The translations under genes and the position numbers were made by a program. The notes under the pieces were generated by a model that was given only the letters and a program-made list of their open reading frames with translations, had not been told where the DNA came from and ran no database searches. This document shows positions 18,050-27,323 of a DNA stretch of 64,000 nucleotides, piece after piece. The DNA comes from Algoriphagus marinus (GTDB lineage: Bacteria > Bacteroidota > Bacteroidia > Cytophagales > Cyclobacteriaceae), in the NCBI RefSeq assembly GCF_001936475.1, contig NZ_MSPQ01000006.1, forward strand, positions 186,001-250,000, in the 5' to 3' direction. Positions within the stretch are counted from its first letter, which is position 1, and the number at the start of each line of letters is the position of its first letter.

Positions 18050-19036
18050 CTAATTATTGTTCTGCTCTGCTTTCTTTCTGGCTTTTTCCTGCTTCCTAAA
18101 GTACCCTCTAAACAAGAAATTCGACTTCATCGCCTCCATATTCTCATTTAACTTGTAGGTACTGGATTCGAGGTTCTGAAGTGTTTGATCTACTTGTTCA
18201 CGAAAAACGGAATCTTGTAGGATCAAACCTGCTGTCCCTTCTCCATTTTGAATATTGTTGAGTAACTGATTCATACTCCCCATCATCTCTGCGGCCTCAG
18301 CACTGGTCTTTTGCAATTCGATCAAGGTTTCTTCAAAATTTGAATTCATCACACTATCCGTGAATAAGCTGTTCACTATTCCATCTCCTTTTTCAAATGA
18401 AGAAATGATGTTTTTGCCCGACTTTGTGATTTCCGCAGCATTTGCTCCTGCTATCTTAAATTCACGGATTGCGACATTAATGTCATTGATTAATTCCGGC
18501 TCAGACAATAAGGTCCAAAGCGCTTCACTTTCATTCAATTTTTCGGTAATCTGAGTAAGATTGATCAGGGTTTTTTCCAAATAATTTCCAGTTGAATTAA
18601 GCGTTTCCAGCATTTCGTCGGTATCGATCTGGGGCAAAGCATACAAGATATCTCCAGCGGACAGCGTAGGTGCATCTCCTTCCATTGGATTGATGTGAAG
18701 AATTTTATTCCCCATTAATCCATCTGTATTGATCGTAGTCTTTGAGTTGTTTTTGATAAAGGGCTGCATGGATTTATGGATCAAAAGCTCAACTTGGATG
18801 GTCGAGTCATTCAGCATTTGGATGGCACTTACTGTCCCGATATCCATTCCTTTGAAGCGGATATTATTGCCTGGCAAAAGACCGTTCACATTCTGCATTT
18901 CGGCAGTTACCTTGATAGAGGACCCGAAAATATTCTGATTTTTGCCAATGAGATAGAGCGAAAAAACCAGAAAAATCATACTGGCTAGTACTAAAGCTCC
19001 AAGTTTGGCATTCGCTATTTTTCGTTCTTTTTTCAT
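18050..19036 (-). CDS. MlaD/MCE-domain lipid-transport protein (328 aa)
   Basis: A single N-terminal membrane helix (about residues 11-32) is followed by one MCE domain (about 37-115) with the family signature NVNGLLPGNNIRFKGMDIG. A long, mostly helical C-terminal part ends in a basic tail. MCE proteins bind phospholipid in the periplasm and, with MlaE and MlaF, move lipids between the membranes. The ATG at 19036 is chosen because it lies two bases after the stop of the ATPase gene; a longer GTG start at 19054 would overlap it. It is the last gene of the three-gene mla-type operon. Confidence 0.9.
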   Translation of the reverse strand: MKKERKIANAKLGALVLASMIFLVFSLYLIGKNQNIFGSSIKVTAEMQNVNGLLPGNNIRFKGMDIGTVSAIQMLNDSTIQVELLIHKSMQPFIKNNSKTTINTDGLMGNKILHINPMEGDAPTLSAGDILYALPQIDTDEMLETLNSTGNYLEKTLINLTQITEKLNESEALWTLLSEPELINDINVAIREFKIAGANAAEITKSGKNIISSFEKGDGIVNSLFTDSVMNSNFEETLIELQKTSAEAAEMMGSMNQLLNNIQNGEGTAGLILQDSVFREQVDQTLQNLESSTYKLNENMEAMKSNFLFRGYFRKQEKARKKAEQNNN

Positions 19037-19037
19037 T

Positions 19038-19778
19038 TTATCGAAAGAATTCACTGACTTTTGGATCAGTGTTTTTCATTAAGTTTTCATACGTATCAGC
19101 GACATAATTCCGTCCTTCAATCAGTGTAATTACCCGGTTGGATGTCATCCGAATGCAATTCATATCATGAGAAATGATCACAGAGGAGGCCTTATATTTT
19201 TTTTGGATAGAAATCATCAACTCACTGATTTCCCGCGCTGTGATCGGATCAAGACCTGTGGTCGGCTCATCATACAAAATCACCTTTGGTTTCAAAATCA
19301 AGGTCCTAGCCAACGCGATACGCTTTCGCATTCCTCCTGACAATTCTGCTGGCATCATATTGACCGTATGCGAAAGGCCAACATCTTCCAGCGCTTCCAT
19401 GACCGCCTCTTCCGCCTGACTTTCCCGTTGTTCTTTTGTCCAATGTCTTCTCAAAGGAAACTCGAGATTCTCTCTGACAGTCATCGAATCATAAAGCGCA
19501 TTACTTTGAAAAAGGAAACCAATATCTTTTCTCAGCAAATCCATTTCGTCCTGATCCATCATGCTGATATCATGGTCCAACACCATAATATCACCTGAGT
19601 CTGCATCTATCAATTTAATGATGCATTTGATCAAAACAGATTTTCCTGAACCAGACTTACCCAGAATTACAAGGTTTTCACCTGGAGCCAAACTCATATC
19701 AAAGTCCCTCAACACATGGTTTTCACCAAAAGACTTGTTCAGTTTAGATATCGCTATAATGCTTTTAGAAGGCTCCAT
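19038..19778 (-). CDS. MlaF-like ABC transporter ATPase (246 aa)
   Basis: A complete ABC ATPase: Walker A GKSGSGKSVLIK (about residues 36-47), Q-loop FLFQSNALYDSMTVREN, signature LSGGMRKRIALAR (about 143), Walker B VILYDEPTTGLDP, and the H-loop in VIISHDM. The LSGGMRKR signature is typical of the MlaF/Mkl group. It energises the MlaE-like permease directly upstream, with 3 bp between the genes, and is followed by the MCE protein. It acts at the inner face of the inner membrane in lipid transport and is not expected to be the partner of the MacB/FtsX-like permeases. Confidence 0.93.
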   Translation of the reverse strand: MEPSKSIIAISKLNKSFGENHVLRDFDMSLAPGENLVILGKSGSGKSVLIKCIIKLIDADSGDIMVLDHDISMMDQDEMDLLRKDIGFLFQSNALYDSMTVRENLEFPLRRHWTKEQRESQAEEAVMEALEDVGLSHTVNMMPAELSGGMRKRIALARTLILKPKVILYDEPTTGLDPITAREISELMISIQKKYKASSVIISHDMNCIRMTSNRVITLIEGRNYVADTYENLMKNTDPKVSEFFR

Positions 19779-19781
19779 ATA

Positions 19782-20546
19782 TTAAGTCAATCCTAATAAA
19801 TCTGTAACCTGAACTGCAATCAAATCCAATATAAAAACCAATAAAGAGGCTACAATTACTGCAGTAGTAGCTGATCTCCCTACGCCTTCTGTACCCTTCT
19901 TAGAATTATAACCTTTATAGCACCCTACTATTCCAATTCCAAAACCAAAGAAAAATGTCTTAATCAATGAGGGAATAAAATCACCATAACTCAGGGCATC
20001 AAATGCCTGAAACCAGTAAAGAGACCAGCTAACGGACCCCTTCATATTAACCCCCAAATACCCTCCATAAATTGAAATTGCAATGGCCAAACTGGAAAGT
20101 ACAGGTACCATTAAAGTAGAGGCCATTACCCTTGTGACTACCAGGTATTTGAAAGGATTGGTTCCTGATACTTCCATCGCATCAATCTGCTCCGTCACTC
20201 GCATTGAACCCAATTCGGCACCGATACCAGAACCAATTTTACCTGCACAAATCAGGGCAGTGATCACTGGAGAAATTTCCCTGACTAGAGATACGGAAAC
20301 CATGGATGGGAGAAGCGATTCGGCTCCAAATTCCAGCAGTGTAGGGCGAGATTGAATCGTCAATACCAGTCCCATAATAAATGCTGTGATACTGACGAGC
20401 GTAAAACTCTTGTATCCAATCCAAAAACACTGATTAATGAATTCTTCGTACTCCTGTCGGGGCTTAGTGATTTCCTTGAAGAACCTTCCCGTAAACCTGG
20501 CTATATCCCCTACTTCTGTGAAAAATGGTTTGTCAATCGCTTTCAA
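19782..20546 (-). CDS. MlaE-family ABC transporter permease (254 aa)
   Basis: A typical MlaE permease of about 250 residues with five or six hydrophobic segments and the family core LVREISPVITALICAGKIGS followed by GAELGSMRVTEQIDAMEVSG. It forms the membrane part of a phospholipid transporter with the MlaF-like ATPase and the MCE protein downstream. The start is a TTG at 20546: an in-frame stop lies just upstream, and the next ATG would remove conserved sequence. First gene of the operon. The 180-bp upstream gap has no sigma-54-like site, so it is probably housekeeping and not part of the regulon. Confidence 0.93.
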   Translation of the reverse strand: MKAIDKPFFTEVGDIARFTGRFFKEITKPRQEYEEFINQCFWIGYKSFTLVSITAFIMGLVLTIQSRPTLLEFGAESLLPSMVSVSLVREISPVITALICAGKIGSGIGAELGSMRVTEQIDAMEVSGTNPFKYLVVTRVMASTLMVPVLSSLAIAISIYGGYLGVNMKGSVSWSLYWFQAFDALSYGDFIPSLIKTFFFGFGIGIVGCYKGYNSKKGTEGVGRSATTAVIVASLLVFILDLIAVQVTDLLGLT

Positions 20547-20725
20547 GATTCAAGTCGTTAATTAAACACTATAAGTTGAGAATAGCATCCAAGAATCCCT
20601 GAGAGCAAAATCACTCGAAATACTGATATATATCAGTTTTACTTCAAAGTTATTTTGTCCATTTCGCCTATTTTTTTGTGTTTAATAAAAAAAGCTTCTA
20701 AAAACTTATGGGGAAAATAGGCAAT

Positions 20726-23152
20726 TTACTCGCTCTTGATACTTTTCACCGGGTCAGCCCAAGCAGCTTTTAATGATTGTGACATAACCGTAATGCCGGC
20801 GATCAACCCTGCAATCAATCCAGCAAATAGGAATACAGTCCAACTGATCCCAATATGGAAGGCAAAATCTTCCAACCAGGAATTCATTCCAAACCAAGAA
20901 ACTGGAATGGCAATCAAAAATCCAATCCCAACCAATTTCAGAAAGTCCTTTCCGAGCAAAAGCAAAATGTTCCCAGTCTCCGCTCCCATCACTTTCCGAA
21001 TGCCGATTTCTCGTGTTCGCTGTGCTGTCGCAAAAGTAACCAAGCCCAATAAGCCCAAAATAGAAATCAAAACCGCAAGTCCTGAAAAGAAGGTAAAAAT
21101 GGTTTTTACTCGCTGTTCAGCTGCATACTGTTCGTTAAATCCTTGGTCTACAAATCTAGGCTCAAAAGGAAAATTAGGACGAAGTGTAGCCCATTCTTCT
21201 TTCAAATAAGCCAAGGTCTCTTCTCGTTGAGAAGCATCGATCTTGATGCTCATCAAGTTGTTTCCATTTTGTCCTATTTCAAAAACAATAGGAACAATCG
21301 GCTGATGAAGACTTTCAAAATGAAAATCCTTCATAACTCCAGTAATAAAACCTCTTTTGCTCCCATAATAAAACTGCTTTCCAATTGCCTCTTCTGCACT
21401 TTCCCAGCCGATCTCTCGAACTGCTGTTTCATTCAGGATAAATGCCTCGGTAGAATCGCTGGCTCGCAAGACATCGAAGTCTCTTCCGGCAACCAGTGGA
21501 ATCCCGTAGGTTTTAAGGAAATTATGCCCTACATCAATATCAGCAATTCGGATTTCCAATTGAGTGATTTCCCCGTCTAACTCTGCTGAAGCTCCTTGAT
21601 TATCCAATAATCTGCCTGATGGAGCACGACTGGAAATTGTAACTGATTTTATTCCGGGGTGATTTTCCAATCTATCCTGCACAAGCAGTAAGTTTTGCTC
21701 GATCTGAGGACTTGCTGGAAGTAGGACGATATCCTCTTTCTCAAAGCCGAGGTCCTTGCTTTGCATGAAATCTAATTGATTCACAACCACCAATACCGCC
21801 ACGATCAGCACCACAGAGACTGCAAACTGTCCAACCACCAAAACTGAACGGAATCGTTCATGACCTTTACCCGCTTTGAAAGCTCCTTTTAGCACTTTCC
21901 CCGGTTGAAAGCCTGAAAGGAAAAGCGCTGGATAACTCCCTGAAATCAAGCCCACAAGTACAATTAATCCTATTATTCCCAGCAGGAATTCGGGGTGTTG
22001 GAAAAAGTTGAGGCTAAGTTGCTTCTCTGTAAAATCTGAAAATATCGGGAGAAAGAAATACACTAGGATCAATGCCAGCAGCATCGAAATCGTCGTCAGC
22101 ATAAAGGATTCACCCATAAACTGTCGGATCAGATTACTTTTATCCGCACCCATCACTTTCCGAAGCCCCACTTCCATCGATCTCAATGAAGAACGTGCTG
22201 TGGATAAATTCATGAAATTGATACATGCAATCAAGAGAATAAACAGTGCAACGGCCAAATAGATATACACATAAGCGATATCTCCATTGGCTTCGATTTC
22301 CGTGTCGAGATTAGAATACAGGTGAATATCTTCCAAAGGCCACAAATAGAGCTTCGTACCTTCTGACATTGGAGTTCCTGATCTTGTCTCCCCCATATGC
22401 CTATCTATCAGCGTGGGCAATTTATCCTCAAAAGCCTGACGATCTACCCCTTCATTCAGCAATAAATAGGTAGAAAAGCTATTTCCCCCAAAATTGCTCA
22501 TGAAAGCTTCTTGTCCTCCAAAAAACATGATCACTGGTTGCATGGAAGCTAAAAATGTAGGATGAAAGTGGGAATTATCAGGGAAGTCCTCAAAGACTCC
22601 ACTTACCAAGGCTGTGAATTCAGCACCTCCCAAACCAAGTCTCAACTCCTGCCCCATGGCGGATTCATCTCCAAAATACTTCTTAGCCATACTCTCTGAC
22701 ACAAGCACTCCATTGCCTTGCTGCAATGCTTTTTTCGCATCGCCTTCCAAGACATTGATCGAGAAAATATCAAAAATCTCAGGGTCAGCAAAAGTGAAAT
22801 GATCTTCAATAAATTTCTTATCCTCATGCATCACGAGTGGATCAGATTCAAGCATTCGTGTCACCGCTTCCACCTCTTCCGGGAAATCTGACTGAATCAG
22901 TGGTGCAAATGGTGGTGCTGTATGACCCAAATGAAGGCTGACCTCACCATCAGGATTAAACCATGCTCGGGAAACCCGGACGATTCGATCTGCTTTGGTA
23001 TTCCATTTATCATAACTCAACTCATGCTGTACAAACAAAAAAATCAAAATACTCACGGCCATACCTACTGCCAATCCAAATACATTGATAAACATGTATA
23101 ATGGATTTTTACGAGTATTCCGAAGCAGGATTTTGAAATAGTTTTTGAGCAT
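20726..23152 (-). CDS. MacB/FtsX-like ABC transporter permease (808 aa)
   Basis: N-terminus MLKNYFKILLRNTRKNP, C-terminus DPVKSIKSE. It has the N-terminal helix, MacB-type periplasmic domain, first FtsX block (SMEVGLRKVMGADKSNLIRQF), second periplasmic domain and last FtsX block (TREIGIRKVMGAETGNILLL). It is the second gene of a two-gene unit: the secreted head-GIN protein at 23257-23946 lies 104 bp upstream, and the shared sigma-54-like promoter stands before that gene. The link suggests that permease and head-GIN protein work in the same envelope process; this is inference from co-transcription. Confidence 0.93.
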   Translation of the reverse strand: MLKNYFKILLRNTRKNPLYMFINVFGLAVGMAVSILIFLFVQHELSYDKWNTKADRIVRVSRAWFNPDGEVSLHLGHTAPPFAPLIQSDFPEEVEAVTRMLESDPLVMHEDKKFIEDHFTFADPEIFDIFSINVLEGDAKKALQQGNGVLVSESMAKKYFGDESAMGQELRLGLGGAEFTALVSGVFEDFPDNSHFHPTFLASMQPVIMFFGGQEAFMSNFGGNSFSTYLLLNEGVDRQAFEDKLPTLIDRHMGETRSGTPMSEGTKLYLWPLEDIHLYSNLDTEIEANGDIAYVYIYLAVALFILLIACINFMNLSTARSSLRSMEVGLRKVMGADKSNLIRQFMGESFMLTTISMLLALILVYFFLPIFSDFTEKQLSLNFFQHPEFLLGIIGLIVLVGLISGSYPALFLSGFQPGKVLKGAFKAGKGHERFRSVLVVGQFAVSVVLIVAVLVVVNQLDFMQSKDLGFEKEDIVLLPASPQIEQNLLLVQDRLENHPGIKSVTISSRAPSGRLLDNQGASAELDGEITQLEIRIADIDVGHNFLKTYGIPLVAGRDFDVLRASDSTEAFILNETAVREIGWESAEEAIGKQFYYGSKRGFITGVMKDFHFESLHQPIVPIVFEIGQNGNNLMSIKIDASQREETLAYLKEEWATLRPNFPFEPRFVDQGFNEQYAAEQRVKTIFTFFSGLAVLISILGLLGLVTFATAQRTREIGIRKVMGAETGNILLLLGKDFLKLVGIGFLIAIPVSWFGMNSWLEDFAFHIGISWTVFLFAGLIAGLIAGITVMSQSLKAAWADPVKSIKSE

Positions 23153-23230
23153 ATTTTCTATAGATTTTAAAATTGGAAGATTGAAAAATTCTTAATTAGA
23201 GAAGTAGGAATTCTATTTTTAGACAAACAC

Positions 23231-23261
23231 CTTCCTACTTCCTGACTTCCAACTTCCTACC
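23231..23261. repeat. Low-complexity degenerate repeat (CTTCCTACTTCCTGA unit)
   Basis: A short patch of CTTCCTACTTCCTGACTTCC-like units lies in the gap between the head-GIN gene and the permease and touches the stop codon at 23257. It is the same unit family as at 12072, 16820, 33674 and 34171. Confidence 0.5.
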
Positions 23262-23946
23262 TTTTAATCACCTTGCTCGAACCCGAGCTAGCAATTTTTT
23301 GATTAGTTGGATTTCCTTTGTAATACACATTCCCTGATCCAGAGGATCCCACGGTCAAGTTCCCATTGACTCCAATAGAGGTAGTTCCAGATCCTGACTT
23401 TCCTATTTTCACATCACCGGCCATCAAATCCAAAGCTTCGAATTCGCCGGAACCTGATTGTCCAATACTTGCCCTATCTGCACTTCCACCTTCTATAGTT
23501 ACTTTGCCGGAACCACTCATTCCTACATTCAAAGCCTCTGTTTGAAGCATTTTCATCTGAATATTTCCAGAACCTGATTGACCAATACTGAATTTTCTGG
23601 AGTTGATATTTGATTGCAAAATCATTTTTCCTGAACCGCTAACTCCGACGCTTTCCAACTCTTTTACAGTCACATAAGCTGTAAAATTCACGTTATTCCA
23701 ATTACCTTTTTCCAGTTTGATTTTCAAAACTCCACCATCTACTTCGGTAATCACCTTGTTTAAATCAAAACCTTTAGATTCCAGACGAACTTCATCTTTG
23801 TTTCCGATGGTGACAAAGACATCCCAATTACCTCCCGATTCAATTCCTTTAAAAGTTCCCGGTGTACGAGTTTCAGTTTGTGCTTGAGCAGTAAAGCCTA
23901 CCAAAAAAAGTAGGATAATGAGTGAAGCGATTTTTGTGAGTTTCAT
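23257..23946 (-). CDS. Secreted head-GIN domain (DUF2807) protein (229 aa)
   Basis: A signal peptide (MKLTKIASLIILLFLVGFTA, cleavage after AQA) leads into a beta-helix-like repeat domain in which SGSG recurs about every 20 residues (VGVSGSGKM, GQSGSGNIQM, GMSGSGKV, GQSGSGEF, GKSGSGTT, GSSGSGNV). This is the hallmark of the putative auto-transporter adhesin head-GIN/DUF2807 family, whose function is unknown. It is the first gene behind the sigma-54-like promoter at 23979-23994 and is followed by a permease. The second such protein (16871-17816) is also under this promoter type, so head-GIN proteins appear to be standard members of the regulon. Confidence 0.88.
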   Translation of the reverse strand: MKLTKIASLIILLFLVGFTAQAQTETRTPGTFKGIESGGNWDVFVTIGNKDEVRLESKGFDLNKVITEVDGGVLKIKLEKGNWNNVNFTAYVTVKELESVGVSGSGKMILQSNINSRKFSIGQSGSGNIQMKMLQTEALNVGMSGSGKVTIEGGSADRASIGQSGSGEFEALDLMAGDVKIGKSGSGTTSIGVNGNLTVGSSGSGNVYYKGNPTNQKIASSGSSKVIKR

Positions 23947-23978
23947 GATGTTGGTTGTTTTTATATGATGAAATTAAT

Positions 23979-24071
23979 TTCAGAGATTGTGCCAAGGGAA
24001 AATCAGCCTTGATTATACAAATTGAGCAGTTTTAATCTTAAACCCTGTCCGATCGTTTACGATTTTGACCG
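23979..24071 (-). promoter_or_regulatory. Sigma-54-like promoter plus upstream repeat, for the head-GIN/permease unit
   Basis: TGGCACAATCTCTGAA (23994 to 23979 on the minus strand) has a perfect -24 half and a TG-containing -12 half. The upstream repeat is the weakest of the eight: TTTACGATTTTGACCG (24056-24071), with only partial arm matches. It is followed by TAAGCGAACAAAAAA, almost the same tail as at 36875. The centre is 69.5 bp from the -24 T, as expected. Confidence 0.65.
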
Positions 24072-24386
24072 TAAGCGAACAAAAAAGAAAGCTCCTTGTA
24101 CCCAGTTCAACCTAATCTTACGATTCTTACCTCCGGCTTTAAGCGTTCCAAATCTTCAGTAAAATTTCCCCAGGTAATTTTCAAAAGCACTCATTTCTTA
24201 GATGCAGCAAAAGTCGAGTTGGTTGCTTCAGCTCAAAAAAAAATCGCAACTACTAAACCCAAAAAATATTCAGCTATTCGAGAGTTGCAATCTCGATTTC
24301 CAATCCTAGGATTTCTAATCCTTCAAAAAACAAATCAATAAAACCGAGATTAAAGGCTTGAATAAATCTCATAAACCCCAATTCCT
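24072..24386. other. Gene-free gap between two permease units
   Basis: No coding region is supported. A short plus-strand reading frame exists but has no family resemblance and composition like non-coding sequence. No terminator was recognised after the permease gene at 24387. Confidence 0.5.
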
Positions 24387-26789
24387 CTACTCATCTCTCA
24401 TGGCATCTACAGGATTTGCCCAAGCAGCTTTGATCGCTTGTGACCCTACGGTAATCAAGGCAATTACTAGCGTTACAATTCCCGCAAAGCCAAAAGTCCA
24501 AACCGAAAGACCTGCCTTATAAGGGAAATCTGACTGCCAGGACTCCATGGCAAACCATGCGATAGGAAATGCAAAAATCATGGCCACCGCTACCAAAATC
24601 ACGAAGTCTTTGGAAATCAAATTTAAAAGGCTCTGGGTACTTGCTCCCATCACTTTGCGAATCCCGATCTCTTTGGTTCGCTGCTGCACCGCATAAGCTG
24701 CCAAACCGAATAGACCTAGGCAAGAAATCAAAATCGCTAAAATCCCAGCTATGGTAAATGCCAAGCTTAATTGAGATTCTTGTTCATATTGAGCGGCAAA
24801 CGCCTCATCCATGAAAGAATAGCTGAAAGGATTTCCCGGAAAAACTGACTCATAGGTTTTTTGAGCTAATGCAATTGCCTCTTTCATTTGAGCCGGATCT
24901 ACCACCAAAGTGAAAAAACCATCCGCTTCTGAAGCCAAGAAAATCATGGGTTTGATTGGCTCACGTAGAGACATGTGATGGTAATCTTTCGTCACTCCGA
25001 TCACCTCAAAAGGCTTTCCCCAAAGTATATTTTGTCCCACGGCAGCTTCCGGACTTTCATATCCCAATTGTGCAGCTGAAGATTCGTTGAGCATCACTTT
25101 ATTAAGATTGTTCCAATTTTGAGTTGCTTCATCGGATGTAAAATTTCTTCCTGCCAACACCTCGATTTCATAAGTGGGAATAAACTGCTCATCAATAATA
25201 AACATGCTGTAATTGTAATCCTTATCCTCAGGTCTTGCCACCAAAGGACTGATTCCTCCTGCGGAGAAATTATATCCCTGACCAGGAAGATTATTGGATC
25301 CAGCTATTGCTTTCACAAAAGTTTGGGCTTTTAAACTTTGCTTGAAGGCATTCATTTTCGAAGACCGGTTTTCACCTACATCATTTGGTCCTGCTACTAC
25401 CAGCTTCTGATCCACATTCATACCCAGACTTTGCGTCTGCATAAATGATAATTGATCTCGAATTACAAGCGTGCAAACGATGATACCAATCGAAATCACA
25501 AACTGAAATACCACCAATGATTTTCGGAGCCATTGACTTTCAGGCTTGAATTTTAATTGGGATTTCTTCTCAAATTTCCCGGAAAGCAATACCACATAAA
25601 ACCCTGAAATCAAAGCACATAATCCAATGATTGCAGCAATAATCAAAACGGTTTGTGGAGTTTGTAATGCCCCAAACCAAATGGCTGTTCCAAAAATATT
25701 GGATGTAAACGGAGCAAGGAGATATACAAAAAGTATGGAAATGGCCAATGAACTCAGGAGAAGTACTAACGTCTCCATCATAAACTGTTGAGCCAACTGC
25801 CATGATTGTGCGCCTAAGACTTTCCTCATTTTGATCTCTTTTATTCGAGTTAAAATATTGGCTGAAGAAAGATTAAGGTAATTCACATAAGCAATCCCAA
25901 GGATCAAAATCGCAATCGCTAAAAACACCAAAACTGATCCCATTTTAGAAGAAGTGGGTAGTGGATCTGAAATAGAGGAACCCAGATGGATACTTGGAAG
26001 ATCTTGAAGAATTATTGAAGTGGCCTCCCCATTTGGTGTTTTTCGAATAAACTCCGTCAATTGATCCGACAGCGAATTGGGATCAGCTCCCTCTTTTGTC
26101 AAGACAAATAAGTTGACAAAACCGGAATCAAAACCATTTGGATCAGCCCATTCATTTCCTGATCGGTTTGAGGGATTCTCTAAGGTGTGAATGGATAAAA
26201 ATATATCCCCTGTAATATCTGATGTGGATGGAATTGATTCTAAAACTCCAGAAACTGCAAATTCTTGCTTGCCAAATTGGTTGCTCAATAGGAAAGTTTT
26301 GCCCAAGGGATCTGTATTTCCAAAGAATTTATCAGAAATAGCCTGAGTAATCACAGCAGTATTTGTAGCATTCAGATCAGCAGTTCCTCTTGAAATAGGA
26401 AAAGAAAAGGTTTGAAAAAAATCTCCTTCAACAAAACTGATCGCATCCTCTTTAAAAAACAGATCAGTTTCAGGAATTGCAATCAAGCCTCCGCCAATGT
26501 ATCCTGCAATTCTCCCGGAAGATTCTATATCCGGAAAATTAGCCTCCAAAACTCCCGCATAGCCAGGTGGAAGGTATGTTTCAAACTCACCATTCCCCTC
26601 ACTAACCACAACTCTGAAGATCCGGTCTTTATTGGCATGAAAGTCATTGTAACTCCACTCCGTGACCACATAAGCAAAAAGCCCCAAGAAAGTCACCAAG
26701 CCAATTACCAATCCAGTTAAATTAACAAAAGTAAAAAGTCGGCGCTTGGAAAGACTTCTAAAAGCAATTTTGAGGTAGTTTATAAACAT
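24387..26789 (-). CDS. MacB/FtsX-like ABC transporter permease (800 aa)
   Basis: N-terminus MFINYLKIAFRSLSKRRL. The C-terminus NPVDAMRDE departs from the NPVxSLKSE ending of the paralogs. The usual order is present: N-terminal helix, MacB-type periplasmic domain, first FtsX block (IKEIKMRKVLGAQSWQLAQQF), second periplasmic domain and last FtsX block (TKEIGIRKVMGASTQSLLNL). The first coupling helix has IKMRK where most have VGIRK. It is monocistronic behind its own sigma-54-like promoter (26885-26900). It has no ATPase domain; substrate unknown. Confidence 0.93.
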   Translation of the reverse strand: MFINYLKIAFRSLSKRRLFTFVNLTGLVIGLVTFLGLFAYVVTEWSYNDFHANKDRIFRVVVSEGNGEFETYLPPGYAGVLEANFPDIESSGRIAGYIGGGLIAIPETDLFFKEDAISFVEGDFFQTFSFPISRGTADLNATNTAVITQAISDKFFGNTDPLGKTFLLSNQFGKQEFAVSGVLESIPSTSDITGDIFLSIHTLENPSNRSGNEWADPNGFDSGFVNLFVLTKEGADPNSLSDQLTEFIRKTPNGEATSIILQDLPSIHLGSSISDPLPTSSKMGSVLVFLAIAILILGIAYVNYLNLSSANILTRIKEIKMRKVLGAQSWQLAQQFMMETLVLLLSSLAISILFVYLLAPFTSNIFGTAIWFGALQTPQTVLIIAAIIGLCALISGFYVVLLSGKFEKKSQLKFKPESQWLRKSLVVFQFVISIGIIVCTLVIRDQLSFMQTQSLGMNVDQKLVVAGPNDVGENRSSKMNAFKQSLKAQTFVKAIAGSNNLPGQGYNFSAGGISPLVARPEDKDYNYSMFIIDEQFIPTYEIEVLAGRNFTSDEATQNWNNLNKVMLNESSAAQLGYESPEAAVGQNILWGKPFEVIGVTKDYHHMSLREPIKPMIFLASEADGFFTLVVDPAQMKEAIALAQKTYESVFPGNPFSYSFMDEAFAAQYEQESQLSLAFTIAGILAILISCLGLFGLAAYAVQQRTKEIGIRKVMGASTQSLLNLISKDFVILVAVAMIFAFPIAWFAMESWQSDFPYKAGLSVWTFGFAGIVTLVIALITVGSQAIKAAWANPVDAMRDE

Positions 26790-26884
26790 AGCTGATTCTA
26801 TTATCCCATTGAATATTAAAAAATAGAAAGATTGAATCTACCCTCATTATGAGGCATAAAGCTTTTCTTTTTTATTAATCAAGA

Positions 26885-26976
26885 ATCCACTTTCATGCCA
26901 TCCAAAAACTGGCGAATCAATGCTTTAGGATAGAATAAGCAGGAAATACCTGAAACCAATCGGACAAAATTGTTCG
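26885..26976 (-). promoter_or_regulatory. Sigma-54-like promoter plus upstream inverted repeat, for the 800-aa permease
   Basis: TGGCATGAAAGTGGAT (26900 to 26885 on the minus strand) and CGGACAAAATTGTTCG (26961-26976), followed by CCTGCGGTCGAATC. The centre of the repeat is 68.5 bp from the -24 T. The repeat has full CGRAC/GTYCG arms. Confidence 0.75.
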
Positions 26977-27323
26977 CCTGCGGTCGAATCTCCCACAAGG
27001 TTTCTGTCTTTTGCTTTTTCAATTCCATTCTAGGTTTCCTGAATTCCTTTCTTATTCGAAAGAGAATCCAATTATTATTTTCCTCTCCTCTTGATTCATT
27101 TGCGAACCTAAGTTTATCGAGGTATTTTTCAGAAGCTTTTTAGAGGAGATCGATGGGATTTTTTTGAAGGACAATAAGTCCATAAGCTGCAAATATCCAA
27201 CCCTTGTGGAGGAAAGAGGAATTAATAATTAAGTTATGTGTCATAAAATAAACTGAGTAGTTAAAAAACGAGAAATCTAAAAATCTTTCAGAGTAATAAT
27301 CTTAATACAATAGGAAATCAAAA
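26977..27323. other. Gap with a segment shared with 12375-12433
   Basis: No coding region. Bases 27119-27178, containing AGAAGCTTTTTAGAGGAGAT, match the segment at 12375-12433. The right end must contain the promoter of the membrane-protein gene at 27324, which I could not pin down. Confidence 0.5.

Noticed and set aside
19038-19778. The mla-type ATPase as the motor for the MacB/FtsX-like permeases
   Set aside because: It is tightly linked to MlaE and MlaD-type genes, has the MlaF-type signature and lacks the sigma-54-like promoter.
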